Origin: Neopestalotiopsis rosae
Lineage: Eukaryota; Ascomycota; Sordariomycetes; Amphisphaeriales; Sporocadaceae
Assembly (NCBI GenBank): GCA_023078685.1
Contig: JALGAS010000008.1
Location: 2,666,001 to 2,730,000, forward strand
Reading direction: 5' to 3'
DNA: 64,000 bases
Position numbers and translations under genes: made by a program. A model generated the notes under the pieces. It was not told the origin of the DNA, did not search any database, and saw nothing but the letters and a program-made list of their open reading frames with translations. Positions 10,558 to 22,425 of the stretch are shown here, in pieces. How positions within the stretch are numbered: the stretch's first letter is position 1; the number at the start of each line of letters is the position of its first letter.

Positions 10558-13500
10558 CTATCTTGGGGAATTGGCCGCTACCACCATATTGCCACTGTTG
10601 GGCTGATATCGCGCCCAAGCGTCGGCTATTGGCTTACACCTTTGCCCAGATCTGGCCCAATGTCCCTCGCCAGGCCACTTCCGAATTGCCAGATCAATGT
10701 CAACATTATACATCTGGAGATAAAATAATGGCTTCTCCAAGTTTTGAGAGACGGACGCACCCAGTGCCGTACCATATAGACCCCCCACAGCATTGGCGTT
10801 TGCGCCTTTTTTCAAGAGGAATCTTATGACCTCCATGTGATTCCGAAAGGCGGCAATCATCAACGCGGTACCATATTCCCCAACGACGACATCAACAATT
10901 GCGCCTTGGTCTACCAAGAATTTGGCCATTTCGGATTGACCCTTCCAAGCGGCAGCTCCTAATACTGTACCATATTTCCCACCTATAGCATTAACATCTG
11001 CGCCTCGATCTACCAAGAGCTTTGCTACTTCGGCGTGACCATTTAAAGCGGCGGCTTCCAATGCTGTACTATAATTTCCACTGATGGCATTGATATTTGC
11101 GCCTCGCTCCATCAATAGTTTCGCCATCTCAAGGTGACCCTGCCAAGCGGCGACTCCCAGTGCTGTACCATAATCCCCACCGATGGCATTGGCATCTGCA
11201 CCTCGAGTTACTAAGAGATTTGCCATCTCGAGGTCATCCTTCCAAGCGGCGACTCCCAATGCTGTACCATACTTTCCACCAATGGCATCAATATTTGCGT
11301 TTCGCTCCATCAAGAAATCTGCCATCTCGAGGTGACCATGCCATGCGGCGACTCCTAATGCTGTGCCACATTCTCTTGCGATGATGTTGATATTTGCACC
11401 TCGTGTTACTAAGAGATTTGCCATATCGATATGACCCTTCGAAGCGGCAGCTGCTAATGCTGTACCATATCTCCCGCCGATGGCTTCGGTATCTGCGCTT
11501 TGATCTAATAGGAGTTCTGCCAAGTCGAGCCGGTTCTCCGAAGAAGCAATTGTTAACGCCGTACCTTGATCGCTGGACACGGAAGTGATGTCCGCGTCCT
11601 GGCTCAAAAAGAATCCCGCGACTTTTTTGAAATTTCGCTGAGTCGCCAAAGCCAACAGACGAGCTCGTGTCTTTTTGGGGAGATCAATGAATGCGGCGTT
11701 TGGGTCTGCAAATATGAATAGTACAAGCTCCTCGCTGCATTTTTCCATGATCGTGATCATTGGTCTTGTACCTTGAATATCTTTTGACTCGAGTAAACGT
11801 TCTCGGCATGACGTCGTACCTGGCGTGGCAGCAGATGGTGCAATTTCCTCTTCAAATTGCAGAAGAACTCTGACAACTGCGTCGCTTTCGCTGAAATGGA
11901 GAGCATTTTTACCACGGTTTCCCTTGGCATAGAGGAAGTCTTTCCCAAAGCCCTTTTCCAGGCTGATTTTCAAAAGAGCTTCCACAGAGTGGAGGCTATT
12001 TTGTCGAACCGCAATATGTAAAGCCGTCTCTCCCTCCAGATTCTGAGCCATGAGAAACTCTCTGCCCTGATTCAATTGCAGGCTGATGTCAAGAATAGCC
12101 CTAACAGAGTTGAGGTCACGCTGTTGTACCGCAATATGCAAAGCCGTCTCTCTCTTTAGATTCTGAGCCATAAGAAACTCTCTGCCTTGATTCAATTGCA
12201 GGCTGATGTCAAGAAGAGCCTCGACAGAGTGGAGGTCACGCTGTTGTACCGCAATATGCAAAGGCGTAAACCCCTCCAGATTCTGAACCATGATATTCCC
12301 AAGTGTCTTGGCCAGATCGTTGATGAGTCCGTCACTACAGCGGAATAAAAACACGCGGAAACTCAAATTGAACATGAGAGGATCAACCATGATTTGATCG
12401 TCTGCTCGAACCAAGGAGCGATGAAGCCTAGGTAAGTGATCACAGATGTTTTGATATCGATGCGATAGACACTTCAAGGTTATCGGAAAATCTGCCAAAA
12501 TGCTCAGCCAGAGACAGAGAAGCTCTTGGGAAAGCACCGGGTCTAGATCAATCTTTCTGAGATGATAGCAGTGCCAGTGCCAAGTCTCGATAATATATGC
12601 CCCCAAGCATCTCATTGGACGTTTATTGACCCTGCCTGCCAATTTCACCCGACGACCATAGAGACGACCATTGAGCGAGTGATAGCGATCTGCCCGTCTT
12701 CGTGTCGGTTGTTCGAACTCGGATACATCCATGGTAATCGGATAGCTATTCCAATTGAATCCTGATTTGCCCCAAATCGGATGTTCTGGAGACCGCAGGA
12801 GCAGGAGAGAAGTCTTCGCGATAACGCCATGATTCAGTGCCTCGTTAGCAAAGAGTTTTGGCTTATTTTCCTGGTCATCTAGCTCAAGTATAAAGGCTTT
12901 AGCCGAGACGTGTTCAAATACAAGAACTCCGTCTTGGGCACTCAAAAAGTTGTGATACAACTTCTTGATGTAGTCGATATTGAGGTCGCAGTCGTACTCG
13001 GTGGGTTCTTTCGGATTAAAACGTATTGTCTCCAGAAGCATCCAAGGTGTCATTGGGACTAACGCTCCGAGGACAAATTGGAACAGGCGGGTCTGATGGC
13101 ATTTTCGCCTCTCATCTCTAGCATTTGTCTCCCAAAGTTGTTGGTATGCGTGGTTCATCATATCTGCCTGGTTGCTCAAATTCTTTAAAGTTGGAGCACT
13201 TTCGAGGATCTTGAGCTTGGACTTTGCAACGTCTGATTGCGCTATTGGGTCGTGGGGGAGTAAGACGCCTAACCACACTTCTACCCATCGGAACCTGCAT
13301 ACATACATCAATCAGTGCATGTGCTGCGCACTTTTTCAGGCCATTACTTGCATGCTACCAGCGTGCTTATTCAGCGCTTCAACAAGCCGTTTGCTCAAGT
13401 TATCTTTCTTGACTTAAGGCAATTTAGTCATTCATCCTGTTGATAATGGAATTAATAGCACCAGGGGTTACGAGCTGACTTACATAGTATGCTGTTTGAG

Positions 13501-15532
13501 CGAAAAGGGTCCTCTTTGATCTCGGAAATTTTCTTTTCGATGAATCTGCCCATATCATCTGTAGCCTCGGTGGTCGCTACTTGATAATCGACAAACTTCT
13601 CTCCAAAATACCTTTTGACGTCAATTTGTGGCCTCGAGGAGAATATGACATTCAAACGCTGATGTTTCCATAGATCTCTGATGCTCTTGAGGAAGTCGTT
13701 GTGATCTGGGAATCGGCATTCGTCGAGTGCATCAACAATGAGCAAAGTTTTACTTTCGGTGACAAGATCCTTGAGCAGCTGTTTCCACTCGCCATCTGTG
13801 GGCTTTCTATCGCCTTCTGTGGGATGACATTTCCTGTACAAGTCTCGGGCGGATTGCGATAACTTGCCACTATCATTGTTCCATGCCATTTTGCTGCATA
13901 GGCCGCGGATGACGGTTTGATAGCTGATTCCAGGGGGTCCATCCGATGCAGTACTTCCGTAGCAATAATAGTGCACAACCCGTAGTCCAGGTATTGGAAA
14001 TCGTTGGAAGTGGGAAATTACACGGCAGCTGTGCATTTATGGTCAGCCTCGGAAACTATCAGCGTATATGCGGAAATATCTCATAACTCACATCAGGGTC
14101 GTCTTTCCGGAACCCACTGGATACTTGTTAGCAAGGAATGTGGACACTGTGAAAGTGAAATCTCTTACTCATTCCATTGAGTCTGAATATTTGACCGTCA
14201 TGATCTTGAGACAGCTTTTCCTCAAATGATGTGAACTCCGAGGTACGGAGAAACCAATCGGCGGCCAATGTATCATTCTGCAGTCCTGTCTGCTCCATGA
14301 AGCCCTCGTGTGAAGGCTCGGGATCATTCTCATCTTTGATCCAGCGAATCAGCTTGCCAACCGTTTCCTTTGACTTCAAATCAGCATCGATTTCATCCTT
14401 GATTGACGTGCATCCTTTGTCTATACGATCGAGCTCGCTGAGTTTTCGCTCAATCTCGGGCATGCGGCTTTGGCTGATGAAGTCTGGCAAAGAATGAGTG
14501 TTGGGTCGCAGCTTGAAACATGGTGTGACTTACTTGGCCCAGTCTTCTTGAATCTCTTGAAAATCAATCCAATGGTTTCGAGCGACTGGATATAAAGCTT
14601 CAGAAGTTCTTTCTCAAGACTGTCCATGCTTTTGCTGTTCGGGGCTTCAAGGGTTTGATGTTGGGCGTACTCATAGGCAACCCATTTGTTCATAGTGATG
14701 CTGGCTTTCGATAGTATGGTTAAGGCTTTTTCTCGTAGTTCGGGATCGACACTGCCAATTGATAACTAAATAAAGTTTAGAGATTTGCCAAACCCTGCAG
14801 GAATAACCAGAAACTTGCCTGCACGACGAAGAACACACTGTTGACCACCAAAGGGGCGATGCCGTGGGGATCGAGCCGACTTAGAGTCATAGCCCATCCT
14901 TGCACAGCACTCAACGATGGCAAATATGGCTTGCATCTTTGAATGAATGATTGAATCTCTGCTGGAGGGTTTTGTAGGCCTTTGGGGGCTTCCTGGTCAC
15001 AAGTTTCGGGTCGACAGGCCAGTTCGGTCGGTGATGTTGTTTTATATATAGCTGCACTCAGCTCTTTGTGGGTTTCCTCGAATACTTTAATAGCTTTTTG
15101 GAACAATGGCACAGTTCCCCATTTCTCGTTGAATATAGGTCGGTCAGTGCCTGATGGATCCTGAGTGGTAACCGGTAGTATAGATTGCTCGAGTATGCGT
15201 CGCTTCTCTAAGGGTGTTTCTTCGACTGGTGTGGGAGCGTCCGCCGGTTCAGTACTCGCGGCAGCAGTTGTGGGAAGTGATGCATCGATCTTTGGACAAG
15301 ATGGTTAGTTGATGAGTCTCTCACTATATTGGTCAGGCATTGGTCTCACATTCGGTGAGGACGAGGCAGCCTCGGCGACGTCTTCGAGTTTGTGTTTCTG
15401 CCGTTTCTTTATTCTGGGACGGGCTTTTTGCAATGCCGAACGGAGATTCAAAGTGAGTACATTCATCCTGTTCTTGGTCTTACCAAATCCTGTTGAGTGA
15501 TGGGGTTCCTCTGAATAGCTCGGGATGGCCAT
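10558..15532 (-). CDS. NACHT-ankyrin NLR-like STAND protein, eight exons
   Basis: Model: complement(join(10558..13294,13352..13403,13484..14028,14092..14116,14169..14483,14534..14765,14819..15289,15350..15532)), 4560 nt, 1519 aa; all phases agree. The N-terminal half resembles the helical region preceding NACHT in fungal NWD/NLR proteins. Walker A is MGSGKTTLI at residues 401-409 on a 25-nt exon; Walker B is LLIVDALDE near 504-512; a VIFSSRPQ sensor-like motif follows. After a FRWVEVWL segment come three ankyrin-like units with a 40-aa period, then eight 33-aa ankyrin units (about 1184-1447) and a 60-aa tail. Fungal NLR-like proteins act as intracellular receptors that oligomerise with NTP; a role in non-self recognition or symbiont/pathogen sensing is inference. 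Two introns (13295-13351 and 14766-14818) need GC donors. The frame stays open about 125 nt upstream of the ATG at 15532, so a further 5' exon is possible. Confidence 0.85.
10777..11568 (-). repeat. Eight 99-bp ankyrin-coding repeats inside the NLR-like gene
   Basis: Eight consecutive 33-codon units, each beginning with a (Y/C/Q)GTAL-like or YSTAL/YGTVL motif and most ending near NAIGG. Several units share near-identical stretches such as YGTALGVAAW, followed by a partial ninth unit. The uniformity at protein level suggests recent duplication or concerted evolution rather than ancient divergence. Confidence 0.85.
12047..12288 (-). repeat. Two near-identical 120-bp tandem repeats in the NLR-like gene
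   Basis: Two adjacent copies with an exact 120-bp period encode LQLNQGREFLMAQNL-type units followed by ETALHIAVQQRD or TPLHIAVQQRD. The copies differ at only a few positions; the third, further downstream in the protein, is more diverged. They form the longer-period ankyrin-like block ahead of the canonical 33-aa units. Confidence 0.8.
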
Positions 15533-15789
15533 CTCTGAAGGAGGGGCAGAAGGAGGGGGAAAAAGTAATGAAGGGTCGTAATCCCTGAAATCTGCCCAGT
15601 GGGTGGCTGCTTCAAGCGTCAGCCGTACAAGGACCCCTCGGCGTACACATTACTTTCAGCTGTGGCTCGGCTCTAACGAAAATATGCCTTATGGTGAAGC
15701 AAGTGGCCACTTCACTTGACCTAATGGGATGATGGGTTGTGCGCAACAGCTACATGAACTCGGTATTTGCTTTGGGTCCAAGACCATGT

Positions 15790-17361
15790 CTAGATCTGAC
15801 CTATATTAAACTCCTTCAGCATCATCTCTTTGGTAACGCCTCGTGGACGCCCAATGACCCAGTAATTATCAGCCTGATCCTTGCCCAGTATATGCCAGCA
15901 CGACACCACCGGCGGTAGGTTGAGCGCAGTGCCGTGAACCCGGACCGGGACCCCACGGCCATTCCTGGCGGCCGCCGCAAAGTCCCCCCTAAAGTGGCCC
16001 GCGCCCGTCCAGTTGGACATGATCATGGTGTAGCTGCTCTGGTCGCCGTAAAGCGGCATGTTGCCCGTGCGCTCAATCGCCTCCTTCATGATGCGTCCGT
16101 GCAGCGCCACCTGCACCGGCGTCGTCTGGGCCACGATGCTGGCCCGCACCGCGCCCGCCAGCACCCCGAGTCTCTTGGCGCCGGCCGGCAGGTCCCCCGG
16201 CGACATGCGCGTGTGCAGCGCCAGCACGCAGTTCTGCAGGTACGCCCTCGACGCGTCGTAAACGGCCGGCAGCCGCCCCCGGACGTCAAAGACGCTGAGC
16301 AGCGTCACGCTGCGCGATGGCGCGCTGGCCACGGCCCCGGCGCTCAGCCTGGCCGTCCACGCCGTCAGGATGTCGCCGTCGCTGAGGAAAGTGGCGGCCG
16401 CCCCGCTTCCCTCTTCCGTTTCCTCTTCTCGACTGCCGCTCGCGATAGCCTCCTCGCGCAGACTGCGCAGGTACGCTGGCGGCACGCTCAGGACGATCGG
16501 AGTCGGGTTGTTCCATCCCCACAGCGACTCCCAGATGATGCGCGTCAAATAGACAAAGAACTTCCAGCCCTGGCAGATATGATCCTGTAGTAGAAACGCC
16601 TCGTTGGTGTGCTCCGCGGCCTTGGCGGCGGTCTCGAGCAGAATGTCTGGAACCAGATTGGCAGCCGGCTTGATCTCATCCTCGCGTCCGTCCAGCACGC
16701 AGCGCCAGGCGTCCATGATCTCCCTCTGGGACGACATGTCCCACGCGCAGTGCGGCCATGTGAGCGACACCAGCGTCGCGTCCAGAAAGCTGACGACGAA
16801 CAGGCTTAGCACCGGCTCATCCGAGGTCAAATAGTCCTTGGAGCTCCGCGGGTTGCCCGGACGGAGGCACAGAGGCAGAACATCGGCTACCGGCGTGTGG
16901 AACTCGGGATGCTCTGGACCGGGCTTGGACAGAAGCTTGGACCCGAGCTCGTGTTGTGCAATGGCTATTTCGTGGTGTTGGTGGCCAAAGCCTATGGCGG
17001 GGCGCTCGTCGGTGAATTTGGGAGGAACGTGGAGCTCGAGCTTCTTGTCCTTCTGCAATAGTCATATAGTTTAGCTACTCGGTTACAATTCAGATTATAT
17101 CCTAGTCACAATCCCTCAACTTCCGCGGATGTCATTGAATATACATACATTCAGACGCAATCTCCCGCCTAGCTTTGTCCACCCATCACGGTTGACTAAT
17201 TTAATGAGACTGGTTCGTAATATCTCCGGGTCAAGGACATCATCAAACTGAAGCGTGAGCACGAGAACTTGTTCGCGCATAATGTCCATATTATCCCATA
17301 GAGATGAAGGTACAATGACGTCGGCGTCGCGTCCACGGCCAGCATGCTTAGGAGCCCCCAT
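15790..17361 (-). CDS. BAHD-type acyltransferase (trichothecene acetyltransferase-like family)
   Basis: Model: complement(join(15790..17052,17149..17361)), 491 aa. The 96-bp phase-0 intron (GTATGT donor, TTGCAG acceptor) joins GGRLRLN to KDKKLEL. The catalytic HxxxD motif is HCAWD near residues 172-176, where the family's general base lies, and the length fits. These enzymes move an acyl group from CoA to an alcohol or amine in the cytosol and are frequent tailoring enzymes of secondary metabolism. A clear DFGWG motif is not visible near the C-terminus, where the sequence reads instead CWHILGKDQADNYWVIG, as often in diverged fungal members. It starts 257 bp from the stop side of the NLR gene's ATG and is transcribed in the same direction. 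Substrate unknown. Confidence 0.85.
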
Positions 17362-19692
17362 TTCTTGAACGTGTACGTGTGGTCAAATCAGCTTTCTTTG
17401 AAGGTATCGCGACACTTTTACACTCTTGGAGCAACAGGCTCGCACAGATGAAAGAAAAACTGTGGTTCCGTTTCCAATATTTTTGCTGGCTCTTCGTAGA
17501 CGCGGCCCCTCAATTGGTAAAGAGAGGAGACGACCCAAGATGTGCATGTCATGTTGGTTGACTTTGGTGCTGCACCTGTATTTGATGGATCATCAATCCA
17601 TGTACCAACGGTAACCGTGCAGATGGTATAATCAATAGGTGGGGCTGTCTGCGTTGCATATTATTTATAATAGGTCGAACCTATAAATTGGACATCTGTG
17701 AGCAGACTACACAGAATTCAGCGACTGGCTTCATAATTGGCAGCAACTGGTCATCAACATGAAGTAGAATTGGAAATGCTTGGTGGGTCTCCACGTTCGT
17801 GGGTTGTAGTTTATAGAGTAATGGAATGAACTTACAATGGTGGAGGCATGTCATTTTAGTAGATTGACCGACTAACTCTACAGGACTAGGAGCAATAATG
17901 CAATCGGTAGCAATCGCGCTGAATTGATGTTAAGACTGGCTGTAACGTCTTCGAATATATATGCATTAGTATAGAATTATATTCCGATAATTATATTCAT
18001 AGTTGCGAGGTCTACTTGAATAGTAAATATCGCGCGTTCTTGGAGTTGGCATCTGGAACGGCCCACTCGTGGGTGGCCCAGACAGCCTCATTGCGTGCTT
18101 ACTATACTCATCATTGCCACAATTTAGAGTCTGCACTACCCATCTAATCAATATAAGTAGTGAGTAGTATGCATAAACAAGTGACTCGACATGTAAACGA
18201 CTCTGGACCGTGACCGCTTATTGTAGAAGGAACAAACAATCTCAGTCAAATGAACATGCCCATCTTTTTGAACACGGTCGCCATCGATGTTGTCAATTCG
18301 CTCGTTCCGATTCCATCCAGATCGATACGGAGAGTATGTTTACATTATTGGTGGACGTTCCTCAAGATGTCGCAAGGCAGAGATGTATCACGCATACGGC
18401 AATGGTCATTACTTGCTCCCGGTGGGATCATGAGACTGAACCGCGACCGACGATCTGATCTCTTGGCAGTAACGTAGAAGAGTTTTCAGCGTTACTCTCC
18501 CTTTCACAATCCTCCATAGTTGGTGTAATTGCTGACCAAATCCCTTTACTTGCAACGCTCACATTCACAACTTGTTTTCAGTATTCCTTCGACGAAGACC
18601 CTGAATCCGAAGCATGAAGGCGCACGGTCATGGGCTGTGCCATAGAATAATGGTTCGTCTGTTTTGTGTTTCTTCTTATCTCCCTTTCCCAAGCTGCCAG
18701 CAGTTCGGTCATCAATTCCCGACCGTTGCACTGCAATGCCTTACAGCACGCTTAATATAGCTACCACTAACCCCACGATGACCAGATCGACGCACATCAT
18801 TAAACAGCGATCCATGACCGGCCACGAGAAGCCTCACGATGAGATCTCATTGCGAATTGGATGTAAACATAAGGAGCTGGGGCACTTGACTGCTGAAAAG
18901 CTAAAAATAAGAAGCCGCTAAGACTTTGGTTCTGGGACCGGCGTCGATTAGAACCCCACTGGAGCAGCAATTAGACTCTATCACCCAACTACATGGGGAA
19001 ATTTATGGACCACGGGGTCTTTGGCTATTGCTTTGGTAGAGCGCCCAGACTCCCCAAACAACTCAATTCAGCTTGCTCAGCCTTATTAGGAAAGATTGCT
19101 TCTATCGCTGTCTTTGTTTATCAGGGAACAGAGCTCTTTTGACGAGACGAATGGGCGCAGTAAGAAGGAAAATCCCATCACGGACCAGCGGCCGCGGGAA
19201 TCCACATTGGTGTTTTCAGTTCGTTGGGCAGTAGACGAGCCACGAGCCCCCCCCTCCCTTTAACCAGAAAACTGCCGGGAATCAAAATACCCAGCCCAAG
19301 CAAATTGCAAAGATAGCGCGCCTTGGCATAAGACACGAAGCTTTCACCACGATTGTTGGCGTTTGGCGGCCCACCGCCTCTCGATGGGGGGTCTGGTCTG
19401 GAGTCTGGACTGTGTTGAGAAGAGAGTCGACAATCTCTCCCCCGGCTCTCGAGCTTGCTGCGGGCGTTGGGCTAGTTGATCTTTGCCTACAGATTAGCTC
19501 GTATAATATATTCTCGGTATACGAGCCCCTTCTCTCTTTCTCTCGGCGTTTTTTTCTGCACCTTTCGTGTAAACTCTTGTAGGAGTCGTATCCTTCCTTG
19601 TTTTTTCTTCGCTTGTTGCTTTTTCTTTTTCTTTGGATTCCTTTGCGGCGAATAGACGAGTTATAGAAGGGTTACATCCCGGTTCCCCCGCC
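17362..19692. other. Intergenic region, 2.3 kb, no gene seen
   Basis: This separates the divergently transcribed acyltransferase (minus) and LtrA-like gene (plus), so it should contain both promoters. An AT-rich patch lies at about 17950-18010. The last 200 bp before the LtrA-like gene are rich in CT tracts, common in fungal promoters and 5' leaders. No convincing open frame. Confidence 0.5.
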
Positions 19693-22242
19693 ATGCCGCA
19701 CGCAACACACCCGTCCTCGGACGAGGACTACGCAAACGCCCGACTGCGGTTGGTCGGCACTCGGGTAGTGGAGCCATCAGAGAGCATCCGGAGTAATACC
19801 TACGAGGGCGCCGACGGTCTCATACGAAAACGGCCATTGCGTGATGTTCCCGAGTTTTGCAAAGTGAGTTTGCTTGATAGTATGTACGCGAGGGAGCAAC
19901 CCACTAATCTGAGACCATAGAATGAAGCAGCGACGACTTTTGAGGTGAGAAAAATCCATGTGACTCGGCACTTGTGATTTCATAACCTGACCCTGGACAG
20001 CTATTTTACGACCTTTGGTTCGTGGCGAACCTGTCAGTCTTTTCGAGTGTGCACGAGATATCGACAATTAAATCATTGCAATCCTTTATCGGATACTATA
20101 TGTGCGTCATTCATAATCGCCGAATCGCATCGCAGCAACTAATCACAAAGTCACAGACTTCTCTGGACAACGTGGCTAATCACCACATTGTATGATGTCC
20201 GCTTCACATCCGACAGTGTGCTGGAGAGATGTTGCAAAGCCGTCCACCTCGGCGTCATGGTGGGCTTTGCCGAGATTGGCACCGCGTTCGACCCAGACCA
20301 CCAGATCCAGGCCATTTTCCGGGCCATGTCCTTCTTTCTCATGTTTTCGCGCCTCGCCCTGACCCTTCAGTACGGTCTGGTCGCCTGGCAGATTCGCAAA
20401 TATGCCGTGGGCAGTCGGCACATGCTCCTGACGGCAGCCACGCACTTTGTCGCCGCCGCCATCTACTGCGGAATATCCTTTCGCTATGCCGAGGGCAAGA
20501 ACAGTCGGGTTTACATAGTGTGGTACATTGTGAGCATAACTGAGATGGCGCTTCATCTCAGTTGGTCGCAGATGAGTGAGATTTTGACATTTGTCGGCAC
20601 ACACATGGGCGAACGCCTCAATCTCCTCACCTTGATCGTCCTGGGTGAAGGTATGTTTTGATAACCTCCGGTGCCGACCGCGCATGCTGACAAGTAATGT
20701 ACAGGCGCCATTATTCTAGCCAAGAATGTCACTCTGGTCGTCAAGGACACTTATTTGAAAGACGCAAAGCTCTTATATTGGAGTAAGTGGATTGATATTT
20801 CAGCCTGTATCCGGAACGCTCCTAACACAAACCAGGTTCTTCACTCATTGGCATAGTGACTTCGTCTGCTGCTCTCATATACATCATCTTTCAACTATAC
20901 TTTGACTGGATGCACGAGGAAGATTCCATGTCAACACGCCATCAAGTATGGTGGGCAGCGCTGCACCTCCCATTCCACATTGCCCTGGTCTTGCTTCTAG
21001 AAGGCTCGAACCAGTTCGTCATCTGGGCCCGGGTGCAAGAAGGAGTCGCGGTGGCCATTAGCAAACTCGTCAGCGTGAGGGACAAACTCCCCGACGAGCC
21101 CACGTCGGCACAGGTTTCTCAGGCCCTCGGCGACGTGGTCAAGCCCTTCATCACAAAGTATCAGCCGGCCGACGTGCTCGAGGCCTGGCAGGGCGTCAAC
21201 AAGAGTCTGACCGACATTGCGGAGCTGCCCAACTCGCTCTGGACCGAAGAACACTCGTCTGCAGACGAGGCCGACTATGAACACTGGATGAGCGAGCTGC
21301 AGGAATTGCTGTACACCATGGTCAATGCCGTGTACAATGCATTCGGCATCGAGGCCGAAGTAGAGACGGAGACGGATGCAGCGACTGAAGAGCACGGAGA
21401 GTATGTGCAGACGCAGGCCACCCACGCCATTGGTCTTCGCTTCTCACTCGTGGTAAGTAAAACAGTTGGCTCCCAAGATATGGAAATCCCGGGTGTGATA
21501 GTAGGCTAACACTTTCATTCTCCGTTAGTTCGTCTACGCCTTTGCCTGCGCCGGCATCGTCCTCATGTTCCTGACCATCATGCACATCATCTCCAAGCGC
21601 AAGGGCTGGACCATCTTCAACGTGGCGCGCACGGCCGTCTGCCTGGCCCTCGCCACGGGCCTGTCCCTGGTGCCCCTCCTGACCCGCAACGAAGCCTACA
21701 TGGAGACCTTTATGGGCTCGTCGTGGATGCTCCCCTCGATCCTGCTCTGCTACTTTACCGTGCTCGTCCTCACGCACGTGCCGCACCCGCCGGTCGCCGG
21801 GACGGTGCGCCGGGTCGTCGGCGGCGCCGGCGGCCGCCAGCGGGGAGCGTACCGCGAGGTCGAGGAGCACAAGGTCGGCCTCAAGGACGGCGGCAGTCAG
21901 GTGACCGAGGTTGCGCTGCGCGACATGACACCGCCCCCGCGTGGTATTCCGTTCGAACACGAGCATGCGATGCAGAACACCCAACTTCTTCAGCCCCACC
22001 ATCACGACGAGGCGACTCTTGTCGGAGAGACGCGTCATCCTGCTGCTGGAGACTACCTGTCCAGGGGCGAGATGGAGATGCCCCAGAGCCCCGAGCCTGA
22101 ACAACGCGGCGTCTTCAGAAATCATGGCAATAGAGCGAGCTACATGTCGACGGGCTCCGATTTTGATGATGTTATAGATTATGAGGCGCAGAACGGGAAT
22201 CACCGGGACGCGGGTCTGGCGGAATGGGAAAGACGGCATTAG
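19693..22242 (+). CDS. LtrA-like (low temperature requirement A) multi-pass membrane protein, seven exons
   Basis: Model: join(19693..19863,19921..19944,20001..20101,20157..20650,20705..20782,20836..21452,21529..22242), 732 aa, all phases consistent. The conserved LtrA opening FELFYDLWFVANL is built across a 24-nt second exon and the third exon. Many hydrophobic segments follow, with the family-typical block MGERLNLLTLIVLGEGAI joined across the fourth intron. A large hydrophilic loop (about residues 330-470, rich in acidic residues) and a hydrophilic C-terminal tail are present. In bacteria LtrA is linked to growth at low temperature; its biochemical role in fungi is unknown, and a membrane location is the only firm prediction. 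An in-frame ATG at 19633 would add 20 residues. It ends 184 bp from the convergent alcohol dehydrogenase. Confidence 0.85.
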
Positions 22243-22425
22243 AATGGTCCCAAACGGGAAGGGCAAAAATTTAGAGTCAGCGTTTCAGTGATTTTCGTCC
22301 ATTTATATTTGTAATATGATACCTAGTACATTTCAGGCACGCTCTTCTTGGCGATTCTCATTTCTGCCAACAGATGCCATGTAATTCACTGGGACCAAAG
22401 AAACAGGATTTCACACCCATTTCAT

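Noticed and set aside
13404..13483. First impression that the NLR-like gene is broken between the NACHT exon and the ankyrin exon
   Set aside because: A 52-nt exon (13352-13403) encoding NLSKRLVEALNKHAGSM bridges the parts once a GAAAG acceptor and a GC donor are used, so the gene appears intact.
21322..22266. 314-codon minus-strand frame opposite the LtrA-like gene
   Set aside because: Antisense to the last LtrA exons; His/Gly/Asp-rich translation without family character.
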